Positions 16,495 through 26,921 are shown, counted from the first letter of the stretch. The stretch: 64,000 nucleotides of DNA from Candidatus Methylophosphatis haderslevensis (GCA_016711925.1 JADJSA010000013.1:24048-88047), one strand, 5' to 3'. Notes: generated by a model not told the origin, from the sequence alone. Numbers and translations: made by a program.

Positions 16495-19379
16495 TCAAGC
16501 CTCGCGGCGCAGAACTGCGCCCGTTGCGGCCGGCGCCGGGTCGCGCTCACGCTGCCCGGCAAGCAGTTGCCGCGCCGCGTCGGCCGAATTCGGCCGGCCG
16601 TAGAAGTACCCCTGCGCGATGTCGCAATCCTGCAAGGCGAGGAAAGCGCGCTGGCCTTCGGTTTCGACGCCCTCTGCGATCACTTTCAGGCTCAGGTTGT
16701 GCGCAAGTGCGATGGTGGCGCGTGCGATAGCCGCGTCGTCGGCGTTGCGGGTCGCGCCCCAAACGAAAGACTGGTCGATCTTGAGCACCGTGATCGGAAA
16801 ACGCCGCAAGTGCGACAGCGACGAATAGCCGGTGCCGAAGTCGTCCAGCGCCACGCGAACCCCGATCTTCTTGAGTTGCGCGAGCAGCGACTCGACGTGC
16901 TCGACATCCTTCATGGCGGTCGTCTCGGTGATCTCGAGTTCGAGCAGCCGCGGCGCAATCCCGTGCTTTTCCAGGGCCGCCGACACCGCGCGCACCAGGC
17001 CGTTGCCCAGGCACTGCCGCGCCGAGACGTTGATTGCCACCGGCACCACCGCCAACCCCTCGCCGGTCCAGGCCCGTATCTGCCGCGCCACCTCGTCGAA
17101 CACCCAGTTTCCCAACTGCAGGATCAAATCCGATTCCTCGGCCACCGGGATGAAGGCGCCGGGCAGCAGCAGCCCGTGACCCGGCCGGTCCCAGCGCAGC
17201 AGCGCCTCGAAGCCGGTCAGGGCGCCATTGCCGATTTCGATCTGCGGTTGATAAACACCACCAGTTCGCCGTTGTCGAGTGCGTGACGCAGACCGGTTTC
17301 GATCTCCATGCGCTGGCGACTCAACAGCGTCATGTCGGCCGAGGCGAAGCCGTAGCTGTTGCCGCTGCGCTGCTTGACGCGGTACATCACCGTGTCGGCC
17401 ATGCCGAGCAACTGGTCGGGATCGGTGCTGTCCTGCGGACCGCGGCTGATGCCGATGGTGGCGGTGAGGTGAAAGACCATGTCGTCGATATTCATCGCTT
17501 CGGACAGCGCGACCAGCAGCTTGCGCGCCACGAACTCGATCGCTTCGGCCGAGGGCAACTCGGCGAGCACCACCACGAACTCGTCCCCACCCCAGCGGCC
17601 GACGGTGTCCGAGCCGCGGCAGGCGGCCGTCAGCCGCTCGGCCACCGCGCACAGCACGCGATCTCCGGTCGGGTGGCCGAAGCTGTCGTTGATGCGCTTG
17701 AAATCGTCGAGATCGACAAACATCACGCCGACCGAGGTGCCGTTGCGCATGGCGCCGGCCATGGACTGCTCGATCCGGTCGCGCACCAGCAGACGATTGG
17801 GCAGGTCGGTCATGGCGTCGTGGGTGGCCTGGTGATGCAGCAGTTCGCTCGCGGCAACCGTTGCACTGATGTCGCTCAGCGCCAGAACCGCACCTTCGAC
17901 CTTGCGCTCGGCGCCGAGTATCGGCCCGACCGAGACCCGCACCACCCGTCCGCCGGCACCGCCCAGCCTGACAGGCGCGTCGATCTCAATCGTGTTCCGC
18001 TGCGCGAAACAGCGATCCAGTCCGTCTTGCACGGCCTGGCCATCGGCGCCGGCGGCGGCCAGCACGCCGCGGATGGACTGCCCCCGCAGCGCCGGCGCAC
18101 TGCGGCCGAGTAGCGTTTCGCACACCGGGTTGGCGAAATCGATGCGTCCTTCGCGGTCGACCGACATTACGCCGTCGGCCACCGCGGCGAGCGTGACTTC
18201 CGCGCGCCGCCGGGTGAGCAGCAGGTCGGACCAGGTGAGGCGAAAACGCGCCGCAGCCCAAAGCAGGTAACCGCCGGCCAGGGCCAGCGTGGCTCCAACC
18301 GGCGGATACCAGTACCCGCCGACCAGCAGCAGCGCCAGACAAATCGACAGCGGAAGTCCGGTCACCAGTAGTTCGATTCCCGGCACCAGGCGCTGATAGC
18401 GGCGATGGGTCAGGGCGCCGATGGCGAGCGCAATCAGCGTCAGCAACGCGATCGTCAGGCGCCCGAGGGGTGTGAACACGGCGCCGGTGCGCAAGGCCTC
18501 GAAGGCGCGGGCATGATACTCGACGGCCGGCATCAGCGCACCGTGCTGCACGGCAGTGGTGGCGAACCCGCTGTCGATGCCGGCGGCGGTGACGCCGACA
18601 AACACCGTGCGGTTTGCCAGGCGCGCCGCGAGCGCCGGGTCGTTCAGTATATCGGCATAGGACAGACGCTCGATCGGCAGTGTCGGGTCCAGGCGCAACA
18701 GTACCTCGTGGTCGCGCCACCAGATCCGGCCGTTGGCCGGCGCCGCAGGAGCATCGTTGCGCAGCCCGGGCAACGAGGCCGCGAGGCGCGGCTGCACCAC
18801 GTCGGCCACCGCCTGCGGCAGCGCCGGCCAATGCGAGGTGCCGGCTTCCGCGGTCAGGTAGGTCCGCCGCAGCAAGCCGTCGGGGTCGATTTCGACATCG
18901 ACGTGGCCAAGCGCGGCTGCCGCGTTCGACAGCGCCGGGGCCGGCAGTGCCGCGCGCAGCCCAGCGCCGTTGCCGTCGGCCACCGGCGCAACCGACAGCA
19001 CGACGCGGCCCGAGCGCCCGATTGCCGCTGCGAACGCCGAATCGCCGCCCATATCCAGCGCATCGGGCACATCGAAGAGGATGGCAAAGGCGATCGCTTG
19101 CGGCGGTGCGTCGTGCAGGCGGTCGAGCAACTGCGCGTGGGTGCCGCGCGACCACGGCCAGCGTCCGAGTTGCTGCAGGCTGCGTTCGTCGATCGCCACC
19201 ACCATAGCGCCGGGCGCCTGACCGGAAGACGGGGCGAGCGATGAGAGCAGGTCAAAGGCCAGCAGATCGAGCCGCTGCAAGGGGCCGAACCCGCCGAGCG
19301 TGGCGGCCAGCGCCAGCAGGCCCGGAAGCCACCAGTGCCACCAGGCGGAAGCCGCTGCCGGCTGCACGGAAGTCGTCAT
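16495..19379 (-). pseudogene. CHASE2-PAS-GGDEF-EAL cyclic-di-GMP protein, frameshifted before EAL
   Basis: The 5' frame (19379 to 17217) encodes one N-terminal membrane helix, a periplasmic CHASE2 sensor (about 50-300), a cluster of helices (about 300-380), a PAS domain and a diguanylate cyclase domain with intact RWGGDEF. The EAL phosphodiesterase follows in another frame (to 16495) with ETT, DDFGTGYSSL, KIDQSF and EGVE; its first motif reads EALLRW instead of EALLRW with the usual leading F, i.e. FEALLRW is present. The break is a one-base deletion near 17253-17255, where GTGTTTATC should be GTGTTTTATC to continue as VVFYQPQIE. ATG 19379 follows AGGAG. Whether the indel is real or a homopolymer error is open. 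Confidence 0.85.
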
Positions 19380-19413
19380 GCGCTTGCGCTCCTGCTGGTC
19401 AGCGGCCGCACGT

Positions 19414-21042
19414 TTACAGGCCCAGCAGCACGGGGACAAGCAACAGCAGCAGGGCCGGCCACGCACGCGAGCGCACTTCGAACTGCTGTACGGTACCCCA
19501 GTCGCCGACATAGCCGTCGCCGGCAATCGTGCGCGCGCGCAGCAGGTAGCGGCCCGGATCGAGTGCCGGCAGGGCGGCGCCGGTTTCGGCGAACGTCATA
19601 TCGACGGCCGGGTTGGCGAAGCCGGCGTCGCGTGCGATCTGCAACTGGAAGCGCTCGTCGGGCGCGCCCGGGCGCCAGCGAATCGCCGGTTTGCCGTCCT
19701 TGTCCTGCTGCACGTCGACGGCTGGCGCGCCCGGCACGCGGCGCAAACGCTGCAGGTCGCTGAACGGACCCTGGTCGTTGCCGGATTCGATCGCCGCGAC
19801 GCGCCAGAAGTACTCGCCGGCCGGCAGGTCGGCATCGGGCGCAACGGTGTCGCCGGCGATATCCGGTTTGTCGAGCAGCAGATCGGCAAATCCGCGGTCG
19901 CGCGCCAACTGGAAGCGGTAGGTGACGGCGGCCTGCCGGTTCGTCCATCGGAATGCAGGCCGTGGATCGCCGATCTTCGCCTCATCGACCGGCGAGATAA
20001 GGAACGGCGGTTCCGGCCGCGCATCGATGGTCAGCGTGTGGCGGGCGTCGAAACCCTCGAATCCGCCGGCGTCGATGCCGCGCACGCGCAGCAGGTAGTC
20101 ACCGTCGGGCAGATCGCGCACGCGGGCGACCGGCGCAACGGCGGTCTGGTCAAACAGCAGGGCGGAGAAGCTCTCGTCGCGGGCGATCTGGGTGCGATAG
20201 GCCCCGGCACCGGGCAAGGCCGGAATCGCCAGATCGGCCGGCACGCGCTCGACGCGCGGTGGCAGCGCGGCCAGATCGGGTGCCGGCAGCAGCGCGCGCG
20301 GTACCGCGGGCACCACGCGCGGCGCGATCGAGGAACCGAAACCGGCCGCCAGGTTCACCGCGCCGAGACGGTTGTGCAGTTTCACCGCGCCGCTCAGCAC
20401 TTCGGCCGAGGTGCCGGATTCGTTCGCCACCACCCGGAACGTGGTGCCGCGCACTGCGGCGGTGCCGGCCGGTGTGCGAATCTCGAATCGGCCGCCGCTG
20501 CTGCTGCGCCGTTCGATCTCGTTTTCCAGTCCGCCGCGCTGCAGATCGAGCAGGATGCTGCGCGTGCCGGCGGGCGCGCTGTCCGAGTTGGCTTCGAGCC
20601 GCAGTTCGCTGTTGCCCTTGACCAGCATGCGCGAACGGTCTGCCAGTCCGAGCGAGAGACTGCCCTCCGCCGTGGTTTTCAGCAGGGCGCCGGCGGGAAC
20701 CCGGTCGCCGGTCTTGAGCGGCGCTTGACGGCCACGCCTGTCGGTCAGCAAGGCCTCGCCTTCTACCGCCAGCACGCGGGCCGGCTGGTTGCGGCGTGCC
20801 AGCCACGGCTCCGGTATGTGCAGCACGGTACCCGGCGCGATGCGCAGCGCATCGGCGATGCGGTTGTAGGCGACCAGCCGCGGCCACAGATCCATCGAGC
20901 GCAGGTGGTGCGCGCTGATGGTCCACGGGTTTTCGCCCGGCAGCACCACATGCGTCACGTCAACGGCCCGGCCGGGCAATGACGCGACGGCGAGCAGGAA
21001 TCCTGCCGCGGCCGTCGCAACCCGCCGCGTCTGCCTCGACAT
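19414..21042 (-). CDS. Exported LysM/FecR-domain protein
   Basis: The 542-residue protein begins with a signal peptide (MSRQTRRVATAAAGFLLAVA...), followed by a LysM-like domain (HVVLPGENPWTISAHHLRSM to GTVLHIPEPW), a FecR domain (about 95-220, with EIRTPAGTAAVRGTTFRVV) and two or three Fn3-like beta repeats containing SPVDEAKIGDPRPAFRW and similar. A C-terminal hydrophobic stretch (AWPALLLLLVPVLLGL) may anchor it. ATG 21042 was chosen because the signal peptide starts there; upstream ATGs have none. It ends 34 nt before the CHASE2 gene. FecR and CHASE2 genes are often paired, suggesting a common cell-envelope sensing unit. Confidence 0.85.
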   Translation of the reverse strand: MSRQTRRVATAAAGFLLAVASLPGRAVDVTHVVLPGENPWTISAHHLRSMDLWPRLVAYNRIADALRIAPGTVLHIPEPWLARRNQPARVLAVEGEALLTDRRGRQAPLKTGDRVPAGALLKTTAEGSLSLGLADRSRMLVKGNSELRLEANSDSAPAGTRSILLDLQRGGLENEIERRSSSGGRFEIRTPAGTAAVRGTTFRVVANESGTSAEVLSGAVKLHNRLGAVNLAAGFGSSIAPRVVPAVPRALLPAPDLAALPPRVERVPADLAIPALPGAGAYRTQIARDESFSALLFDQTAVAPVARVRDLPDGDYLLRVRGIDAGGFEGFDARHTLTIDARPEPPFLISPVDEAKIGDPRPAFRWTNRQAAVTYRFQLARDRGFADLLLDKPDIAGDTVAPDADLPAGEYFWRVAAIESGNDQGPFSDLQRLRRVPGAPAVDVQQDKDGKPAIRWRPGAPDERFQLQIARDAGFANPAVDMTFAETGAALPALDPGRYLLRARTIAGDGYVGDWGTVQQFEVRSRAWPALLLLLVPVLLGL

Positions 21043-21494
21043 CGTGCTTCCCGAGATTGTGATCTGCATTCCAGGCATGCCTGTGTGCCGTGGCGGTCTG
21101 CATTGACGCGCGCACTTCCCCGGTTGACATCTTGCCAACCGATTGCACCGTTTGTCGATAGGCCATATGACTGATGGCGGGCGAGGGCAGCTGGTGGTTC
21201 GGCCTCTCCCGCGGTTTGCGAATGCCTGAAAGCATGTCGTCCCGTGTAAAGTTTTCCCATGGCCGGTCGCGTGCGGCCGGGGCGCGCGGGAAGTGGCCGC
21301 GAGCCGGCGCGTACAATTTTCCTGCGCCCGCCCCGACCGCCCGCATGAACATCACCGAGGCCTTGCGCTCGGCCTGAGCGGGCTCATTTGGCAAACGGAC
21401 CGGTGCACCACCGTTCCTCGCACGGCGTGGTTGTCGCGCCCGCCCCGGGCCGGATCCGGCGCTCGGCTACACCTGTCCATACTTGCGCGAGACG
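21043..21494. other. Intergenic region without recognised gene
   Basis: About 450 bases between the FecR gene start and vapC. I see no credible gene or RNA. The promoter of the FecR-CHASE2 unit must lie here. Confidence 0.4.
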
Positions 21495-21920
21495 TCACTT
21501 GCGGCGGGAGGTTGCCTTTGACGGCCAGACGCGCAGGGCGCAGTGTTTTGCGGCGAGCTTGAAATCTCTGTCGGTACTCACAAGCGTCAAATCGTGTCGA
21601 ATGCATAGCTTGGCAAGCAGGGCGTCGATCGTGCCGACCGGGATGCCGGCCTTGCGGCAGGTGTTGCGGAGTTCTGCCGCGCCAACATGATCGTCGCGAT
21701 CTGGCTGTAGAAGCGGTAGCGCCGCAAAGCGTTCGATGATCTGTGCGCGGTCCCTCGGCCCCGAAAACCCCTGCAGCGACTCCTGCAGTACAAGCCCGGT
21801 AGTCACAACCACATCTGCGCCCAGGAGCGCATCCTTGCGTTGCTGCACCTCGGGCTCGGACATCGCGGCGTCGCGTCGCAGCGCCAGAGCCCACACGCTC
21901 GTGTCGACCAGGAGGGTCAC
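21495..21920 (-). CDS. vapC: VapC-type PIN-domain toxin
   Basis: The 141-residue protein is a PIN domain, a Mg-dependent RNase. The acidic residues are in place: LLVDTSVW (first Asp), LVLQESLQGF (Glu), GTIDALLAKL (Asp) and LVSTDRDF (Asp). GTG 21920 overlaps the antitoxin stop as GTGA, typical of vapBC coupling; the longer open frame to 22196 runs antisense-like through the antitoxin and was rejected. Confidence 0.9.
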   Translation of the reverse strand: MTLLVDTSVWALALRRDAAMSEPEVQQRKDALLGADVVVTTGLVLQESLQGFSGPRDRAQIIERFAALPLLQPDRDDHVGAAELRNTCRKAGIPVGTIDALLAKLCIRHDLTLVSTDRDFKLAAKHCALRVWPSKATSRRK

Positions 21921-22117
21921 GTCCGTGACCGTTCGGCCTTGTAGTCGAACGCGCCGTCCCGCTCGAGTTTGCCCATCAGTTCTGCGACCCTGCGCTGCTC
22001 GCGACGAGTGATGAACTCCTGCAGCGCCTTGGTGACGACATCCTTCTTCGCTCGCTCGCCGCTGACCTCCAAGGCGCGGTTCGGAAGGTCGGGATCGATC
22101 GCGAGATTGGTGGTCAT
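21917..22117 (-). CDS. vapB: VapB-type antitoxin
   Basis: The 66-residue protein fits the short RHH-like antitoxins of type II VapBC pairs: MTTNLAIDPDLPNRALEVSG followed by a helical KKDVVTKALQEFITRREQRRVAELMGK. ATG 22117 has AAGGAG seven nt upstream; the earlier start at 22135 is less good. It would neutralise VapC and repress the operon. Confidence 0.85.
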   Translation of the reverse strand: MTTNLAIDPDLPNRALEVSGERAKKDVVTKALQEFITRREQRRVAELMGKLERDGAFDYKAERSRT

Positions 22118-22456
22118 GTGTGACTCCTTGCACAAGATTATTCACATGTCGTTGAGGCTGTGCGTAAGTCGGCCTACCCTGTGCTGGATGAGGCACCCGA
22201 ACAGAGCCCTCGCGGATCCCGGCCGGGGCTTCAAACCGGAGCGGGCAGTCGCCGCCGATCAGGCAGGCGTTCGTCGGGACAGATGACCGCGCACTCCGAC
22301 CCCATCCCGCATGTTCGGAGGAGCCCTATCCATGAGCCTCCAGGCCGCCCGCACGCTATCGCGCTTCGCTCGCGACGCAATCGCTGTCGCCCCTGCAGCA
22401 CCCGGCCGCAGCATTGGTGAGCTTGCGCACTCGAGCATATCGGTCGCGACGCCCGG
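22118..22456. other. Intergenic region between vapB and the gfa fragment
   Basis: About 340 bases with no gene I can support. The vapBC promoter and autoregulatory operator should be at 22118-22180. Confidence 0.4.
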
Positions 22457-22744
22457 CTACACGGGATCCTTGTCGTACACCTGTATGCCCGGCGGAAGTT
22501 GCACCCAGGAATGTCGGCGGCAGTCGTACACCGAATCCTGCGGCGCGGGAAAGGTCGGGTCGCCGAAGGCGCCGACGGCCACGCCGACCGATCCTTCGTG
22601 TCCTTCTTCCGTATGGAACAGATTGGTTCCGCACACCGGGCAAAAGCGGAATCTGAACCTCGCGCCCTGGTCGCCGGTGCGAACGTACTCGGTGGCAGCG
22701 CCAACCACCTTGTACGGCGCGGCGAAGGCGGCGAGCGCGGCAAA
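22457..22744 (-). pseudogene. C-terminal part of a GFA/CENP-V-family gene, split by IS3
   Basis: The frame encodes FAALAAFAAPYKVVG..., the zinc-binding FCPVCGTNLFHTEEG and a GDPTFPAPQDSVYDCRRHSWVQL tail, i.e. the last ~95 residues of a DUF636/glutathione-dependent formaldehyde-activating (GFA) family protein. Its N-terminal 40 residues lie 3.5 kb away at 26260-26378, ending in CQRRTGSVF. The two halves rejoin perfectly when the IS3 element and one AAC triplet are removed. The present frame is open into the IS3 end (GTG 22864), giving a possible chimeric 135-residue product with a non-native 40-residue leader. Confidence 0.88.
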
Positions 22745-22786
22745 CTGAACCGGTCCCCATTCGGCGGACGCCACGAAGCGAGAAGC

Positions 22787-22850
22787 GTTATCCACGGCCG
22801 GCCGGTTCGGTCGCTTGCGACGAACCGGAAACCGGCCGGCGGTGGATAAC
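22787..22850. repeat. Large palindrome at the IS3 3' end
   Basis: GTTATCCACGGCCGG at 22787 pairs with the sequence ending at 22850 (CCGGC...GTGGATAAC), with an inner inverted repeat around GGTTCG/CGAACC. It lies just after orfB and may terminate transposase transcription. The same palindrome recurs at about 56185-56250 in copy B. Confidence 0.6.
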
Positions 22851-22860
22851 GCGTGGTTGC

Positions 22861-23758
22861 TCACGGCGATACTCTTTGGCCGAGTGAGATTGCGCTGGCA
22901 TGCCAGCGCCGCTCGAATTCAGCCGGTGAGACGTTTCCCAACGACGAGTGTCTGCGTAGCGTATTGTAGTAGCCGATGTACTCGACGATCGCCTGCTGGG
23001 CCTCAGCGCGGGTCCGGAAATGCTCCCCATGGACGCATTCGACCTTCAGCGTACCATTGGCCGACTCCATCGGTGCATTGTCCCAGCAATTGCCCTTGCG
23101 GCTCATGGAGACCGTGATGCCGCGCGCCTCGAGCACCTTGCGGTAGTGGCGGGCGGCATATTGCGAACCGCGATCCGAGTGATGCATCAGGCCGGGCTGC
23201 GGATCGCGCCACCCCAGTGCCACCCACAGGGCCGCCGCGGTCAGTTCCTGGGGCATCGTATCGCTCATCGCCCAGCCAACGATCTTGCGGCCAAACAGGT
23301 CCAGCACCAAGGCCAGGTACAACCAGCCCTCATCGGTCGGGACATAGGTCAGGTCGGCCAGCCATTTCTGATTCGGCGCAGTGGCCGCAAAATCGCGTCC
23401 AAGCACATTCGGCGCCACCGGGTGAGCGTGCTTCGAGTCGGTGGTCACCACGCGAAACCGACGACGCTTGCGACTGGCAAGATCATGCGTTCGCATGATC
23501 CGTCCAATGCGCTTGTGATTGACCGGCCGGCCGGTCTCTTCGACCAGTTCCGTGGTCATGCGCCGACGACCGTATTGGCCTCGATGCTTGAGCTGTGCGC
23601 GGCGAATCCGGGTCACGATCTGCGCCTCCTCGAGGCGCGCGTGCCGATGGCCCGCGCCGGCGCGCATCGTGCAAGCCGCTGCGTGAGACCGACAGCAGAT
23701 CGCACATCATCGTGACCGAATAGGAGTCGATATTCGCTTCTATCCAGGCGTACCTCAC
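22861..23758 (-). pseudogene. IS3-family transposase OrfB, copy A, frameshifted
   Basis: OrfB carries the DDE integrase core: ADLTYVPTDEGW (first Asp), HHSDRGSQYA (second Asp) and NAPMESANGTLK (Glu), and the C-terminal YIGYYNTLRRHSSLG. The N-terminal ~40 residues (RYAWIEANIDSYSVTMMCDL, from GTG 23758) are in a different frame from the rest (open from about 23667), so there is an indel near 23650. The GTG overlaps the orfA stop (ATGTGAGG), the usual IS3 arrangement for programmed frameshifting. Confidence 0.85.
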
Positions 23759-24257
23759 ATCGACTCCTTGGCAAAGTACGCCGCCGCTTTTTTAGGTTCG
23801 TCGGGGAATCTGTGGGTGGTTTTCGGAGTCTTCAAGGACCGGCGGCAGCATGATCGGCGCTTGGCGGTGTGCATTTGCTGAATGACGCGGATGCGCTTTC
23901 AATAGAAGAACTGCTGCGCTGGCTGTAGGGCATGGCGGAGGAGAGGCCTCCGCCATGCCCAACCAACAGCGTAGCGATTGGCGCGCCGTCAAGGGCGCAC
24001 CTGTCCGCTCAACGCCGGGGCAATTCCACGATCCTTGGCCGAATTGAGGTTGCCGTCGTACCAAAGCCGTGCCCCGGACAAGTGACCCTTGACGGAATCG
24101 GCGCCGGCGGTGGCGTCGACCCGCATTCGCCTCGAATCTCCGAACACCTCTGCCCGGGCCACGCGCAACCATCTGCCCTTGTCTTGGCCCGGGTGCGCTG
24201 GCAGATCCCGTCGGCTATCCACCCCCGGGCACTTGCCGGCTTGCTTCGGGTGAGCAT

Positions 24258-24685
24258 TCACACTACGCGATTTGATCTTTGCCATTGTGCAGGAAGCGAA
24301 AGAATTTGCGGCAGGTCGAGTCGAACGCGCGTTGCTCTTGCCCGATTCGTGATGCGACAACAGGGGTCCGCCTTCTTCGTCGAGCACCGAGAACAGCAAC
24401 TCTTCAATGGGCTGTTGCAGCCTGGGCGTGTTCGAGATCTGCCGATCATCTCACCGCCCAGAAGCCAGAGGTTGTCCCGATGCTTGTGCAGCGTCTTCTT
24501 CGACAGCCCCAGGCTTAGCAAATGCAGCAGGAAAGGCTTGAAGCATTCGAGGATCTGCTGGCCGGGCGCCACGTCACGTTCCTCGATGCGCCAGCTCGCG
24601 GGCCAGTCAGCCAGATCCGGGCAATACGCTGCCAGGCCTGCTCGGCTACGATGGCGCCCGGTTCTTTGACGGCTCCTTTTCCCAT
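24258..24685 (-). pseudogene. Passenger gene of ISL3, copy A, frameshifted
   Basis: This is the counterpart of the intact passenger ORF at 54340-54768. It begins MGKGAVKEPGAIVAE at 24685, then loses frame and continues as LAAYCPDLADWPASWRIEER and ILECFKPFLLHLLSLGLSKK in the neighbouring frame, and loses frame again near the end. No known domain. Confidence 0.6.
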
Positions 24686-25921
24686 GCAACTGATCACCCT
24701 TCTGAACCACTGCCAGCACTTTCCAGGGTTCGTCTATGACAAGGCGCGCCTGTGCGCACAAACCAAGAGCATCGAGATCGGGTGCGGCCTCGGCGCGGCT
24801 CCAAGCCGGTGTGTTCCGGCTGCCAGCAGCGCGGGCCGATCTACGATCACCAGAGCCAGCGGCGCTTCGAATTCGTTCCCTCTGGGGCTTCATGGTGCTG
24901 TTACTGTACCGCATGCGCCGCGTCGATTGCCGGGCCTGCGGGGTCAAGATCGAGCAAGTGCCATGGGGTTGCGGCAAACATCAGCTGACCAGCGCCTACA
25001 TGCTGTTTCTGGCCCACTGGGCGAAGCTCTCCTGGAAGGAGACGGCGGTGTCTTTCCATACCTCGTGGAGAAGGTCCGCCAGGCGGTCGAGTTCGTGGTG
25101 GCCTGGGGGCTGGAGCAGCGCACCCTGGGGCCCATTGTTGCCATCGGCGTCGACAGATCGCCTATGCCAAGGGCCACAAGTATTTGACGCCTGCCCACCA
25201 GATCGAGGCAGGCTGCACGCGCCTGCTGTGGATCGGCAGGGAGCGCACGGTGGCGAGCCTCGAGCAGTTCTTCACCCCTCATCGGCAAGGAGCTGGCCGA
25301 GAAGATCGAGCTCTCTGCTCCGACATGTGGCAGCCCTACCTGAAGGTGATCCGCACGCGCTGCGTCAATGCGCTGAATATCCTGGATCGCTTTCACATCG
25401 TGGCCAAGATGAACAAGGCGCTCGACGAGGTGCGCGCGGGCGAGGCGCGCCGGCTTGCGCAGGACGGCTACGAGCCGGTACTGAAGAAGAGCCGCTGGGC
25501 CTGCTCAAACGCAAGACCAACCTGACCGCCAAACAACGCCCCCGATTACGCGATGTGCTGCGCTACAACCTGAAGACCGTGCGCGCCTATCTGCTCAAGG
25601 AAGACTTCCAACAGCTCTGAACTACAACTCGCCCACCTGGGCGGGGAAATTCCTCGATCAATGGTGCAACGACGTGATGTGCTCGCGCATCGAGCCGATG
25701 AAGAAAATCGCTGCGACGCTACGCAACCATCGCGGCTCATCCTCAACTACTTTCGGGCCCGCAAGCAGTTCTCCAGCGGTGTCGTCGAGGGCCTCAATAA
25801 CAAGGCCAAAGTGACCATGAGAAGATCCTACGGCTTTCGCACATTCCGCATCGCGGAACTCGCTTTGTATCATGCACTTGGCAAGTTGCCGGAGCCGGAA
25901 CTCTCCCACAGATTCTACTGA
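24684..25921 (+). pseudogene. ISL3-family transposase, copy A, several frameshifts
   Basis: The transposase starts at ATG 24684 (MQLITLLNHCQHFPGFVYD). Successive pieces in different frames encode the zinc ribbon (VCSGCQQRGPIYDHQSQ), the DDE core including DMWQPYLKVIRTRCVNAL and SSGVVEGLNNKAK, and the terminal RIAELALYHALGKLPEPEL. At least three single-base indels are visible against copy B, for example a lost A in GATCGAGGTG near 24780. Confidence 0.85.
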
Positions 25922-25927
25922 CGAAGC

Positions 25928-26196
25928 TTTTTTAGTATCTCCTTTTCCAGGCGCAGCCTGGCATTCTCTTGCCGCAATCGGCCCACCTCCGCTTCCAGCT
26001 CCGTCACCGGCCGAACCTGCTCCCGCTTCACGAGCACCTGGCCTTTGCGCGCACGCCCCACCCAGTTCGCAAGCGTCTTTGGCGACATCTCCAGCGAACG
26101 GGCCACCGCCGGCACGCTGCGACCACCGTCCATCACCTGCTTGACCGCCGCCGCCCGAAATTCAGGCGTGTATTTCCGATCCGATCCTGTCTTCAT
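25928..26196 (-). pseudogene. IS3-family OrfA, N-terminal part, interrupted by ISL3
   Basis: OrfA encodes a helix-turn-helix followed by a leucine-zipper coiled coil: KYTPEFRAAAVKQVMDGG, VARSLEMSPKTLANWV, then ELEAEVGRLRQENARLRLEK. It reads to EILKK at about 25928, where the ISL3 element begins; the remaining codons for AAAYFAKESM and the stop are at 23758-23793, on the other side of the ISL3. ATG 26196 has AGGAAATG context (GGTAGGAA). Confidence 0.88.
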
Positions 26197-26259
26197 TTCC
26201 TACCTCCACAAGGTCAAATTACCATGCCTCGTGGCGTCCGTTTTTTGGGGACCAGATCA

Positions 26260-26378
26260 AACACGCTCCCTGTGCGGCGCTGGCAGGCCAGGCAATGACA
26301 CACCCCGACGCCGAGCGGTTCGCCCTCGACTTCGATGCTCAGTTGGCCGCAGCAGCAGGTTGCGGTTCGCAATGACAT
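26260..26378 (-). pseudogene. N-terminal part of the split gfa gene
   Basis: ATG 26378, behind GAGGAGG, starts MSLRTATCCCGQLSIEVEG and continues to VCHCLACQRRTGSVF, the CxCGxL and CHCxxC zinc ligands of the GFA/DUF636 family. The reading frame then enters the IS3 end. The C-terminal part is at 22457-22744. The joined protein would be about 135 residues, normal for the family. Confidence 0.88.
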
Positions 26379-26921
26379 CGAGCACCTCCTCGGATGACCG
26401 TGTGCCGCCGCACGCCAAGCCAGCCGTCCGGGGCCACGCAATTGAAATGGTCTGGCAGCGCTACCCTTGTCGCAGGAACCGCCGGACGGCAGCGTACTCG
26501 GTCGCGGAGCCAGCGCCCACCATAACCGAAATGGATGGCGTGCGCCACATCCCCGATCGCGGCCGGGTCGGGCGGCGGCCCTACCGCCGATCGCACCGCC
26601 GTGAAGGACATCGGTCATGCCTCGCGCCATGGGGCTGGCAGCGAGCCGCATCGATTCGCGCGCCCCCAGCACGTTGGCCTGGAAGCCAATATCCATGCGG
26701 TTCTCAGGCCGGCGAAGGGACGCGCGCAAGCGCCCGCTTCGCCCGCCGGCAGCGATCGGGCTGCGGATGCGGGAAACCGAAAGTTCGAGTTCCGGCGCCG
26801 ACAGCGCAATCGCAGCGCCCCGGGCGCATCGGGCGATGCCATGCACATGGCAGTCGATGCGCGTGGAGAGCTTGCAGGCGGGAAAACCGGCCCCGTTCTC
26901 TCTGTTTAAGCAATCGATCGC
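26379..26921. other. Long gap upstream of gfa without recognised gene
   Basis: About 540 bases. The ORFs present on both strands have no family resemblance and look like GC-driven noise. An imperfect stem (CCGGCGAAG near 26713 with CTTCGCCCGCCGG near 26746) is visible. Possibly decayed sequence. Confidence 0.4.

Larger units (their letters stand above)
23795..25926 (+). mobile_element. ISL3-family element, copy A, nested in IS3 orfA
   Basis: The element has ~24-bp inverted ends sharing TTCGTC and AATCTGTGGG. It is flanked by CTTTTTTA at 23787-23794 and 25927-25934, the 8-bp duplication typical of ISL3. It interrupts the IS3 orfA near its end, after codons for EKEILKK. About 2.13 kb, carrying a transposase (plus) and a divergent passenger gene (minus). 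The left end lost one G of a G5 run compared with copy B. Confidence 0.85.
22746..26259 (-). mobile_element. IS3-family element, copy A, interrupted by an ISL3 element
   Basis: The ends are imperfect ~30-bp inverted repeats: TGAACCGGTCCCC at 22746 and its counterpart TGATCTGGTCCCC read from 26259 inward, both followed by CGGACGCCACG. The target triplet AAC flanks both ends (22743-22745 and 26260-26262), the 3-bp duplication usual for IS3. Removing the nested ISL3 leaves about 1.37 kb with orfA and orfB. The element sits inside the gfa gene. Confidence 0.88.

Noticed and set aside
26339..26846. Several 77-124 codon ORFs on both strands
   Set aside because: No start-site support, overlapping in all frames, no recognisable family.
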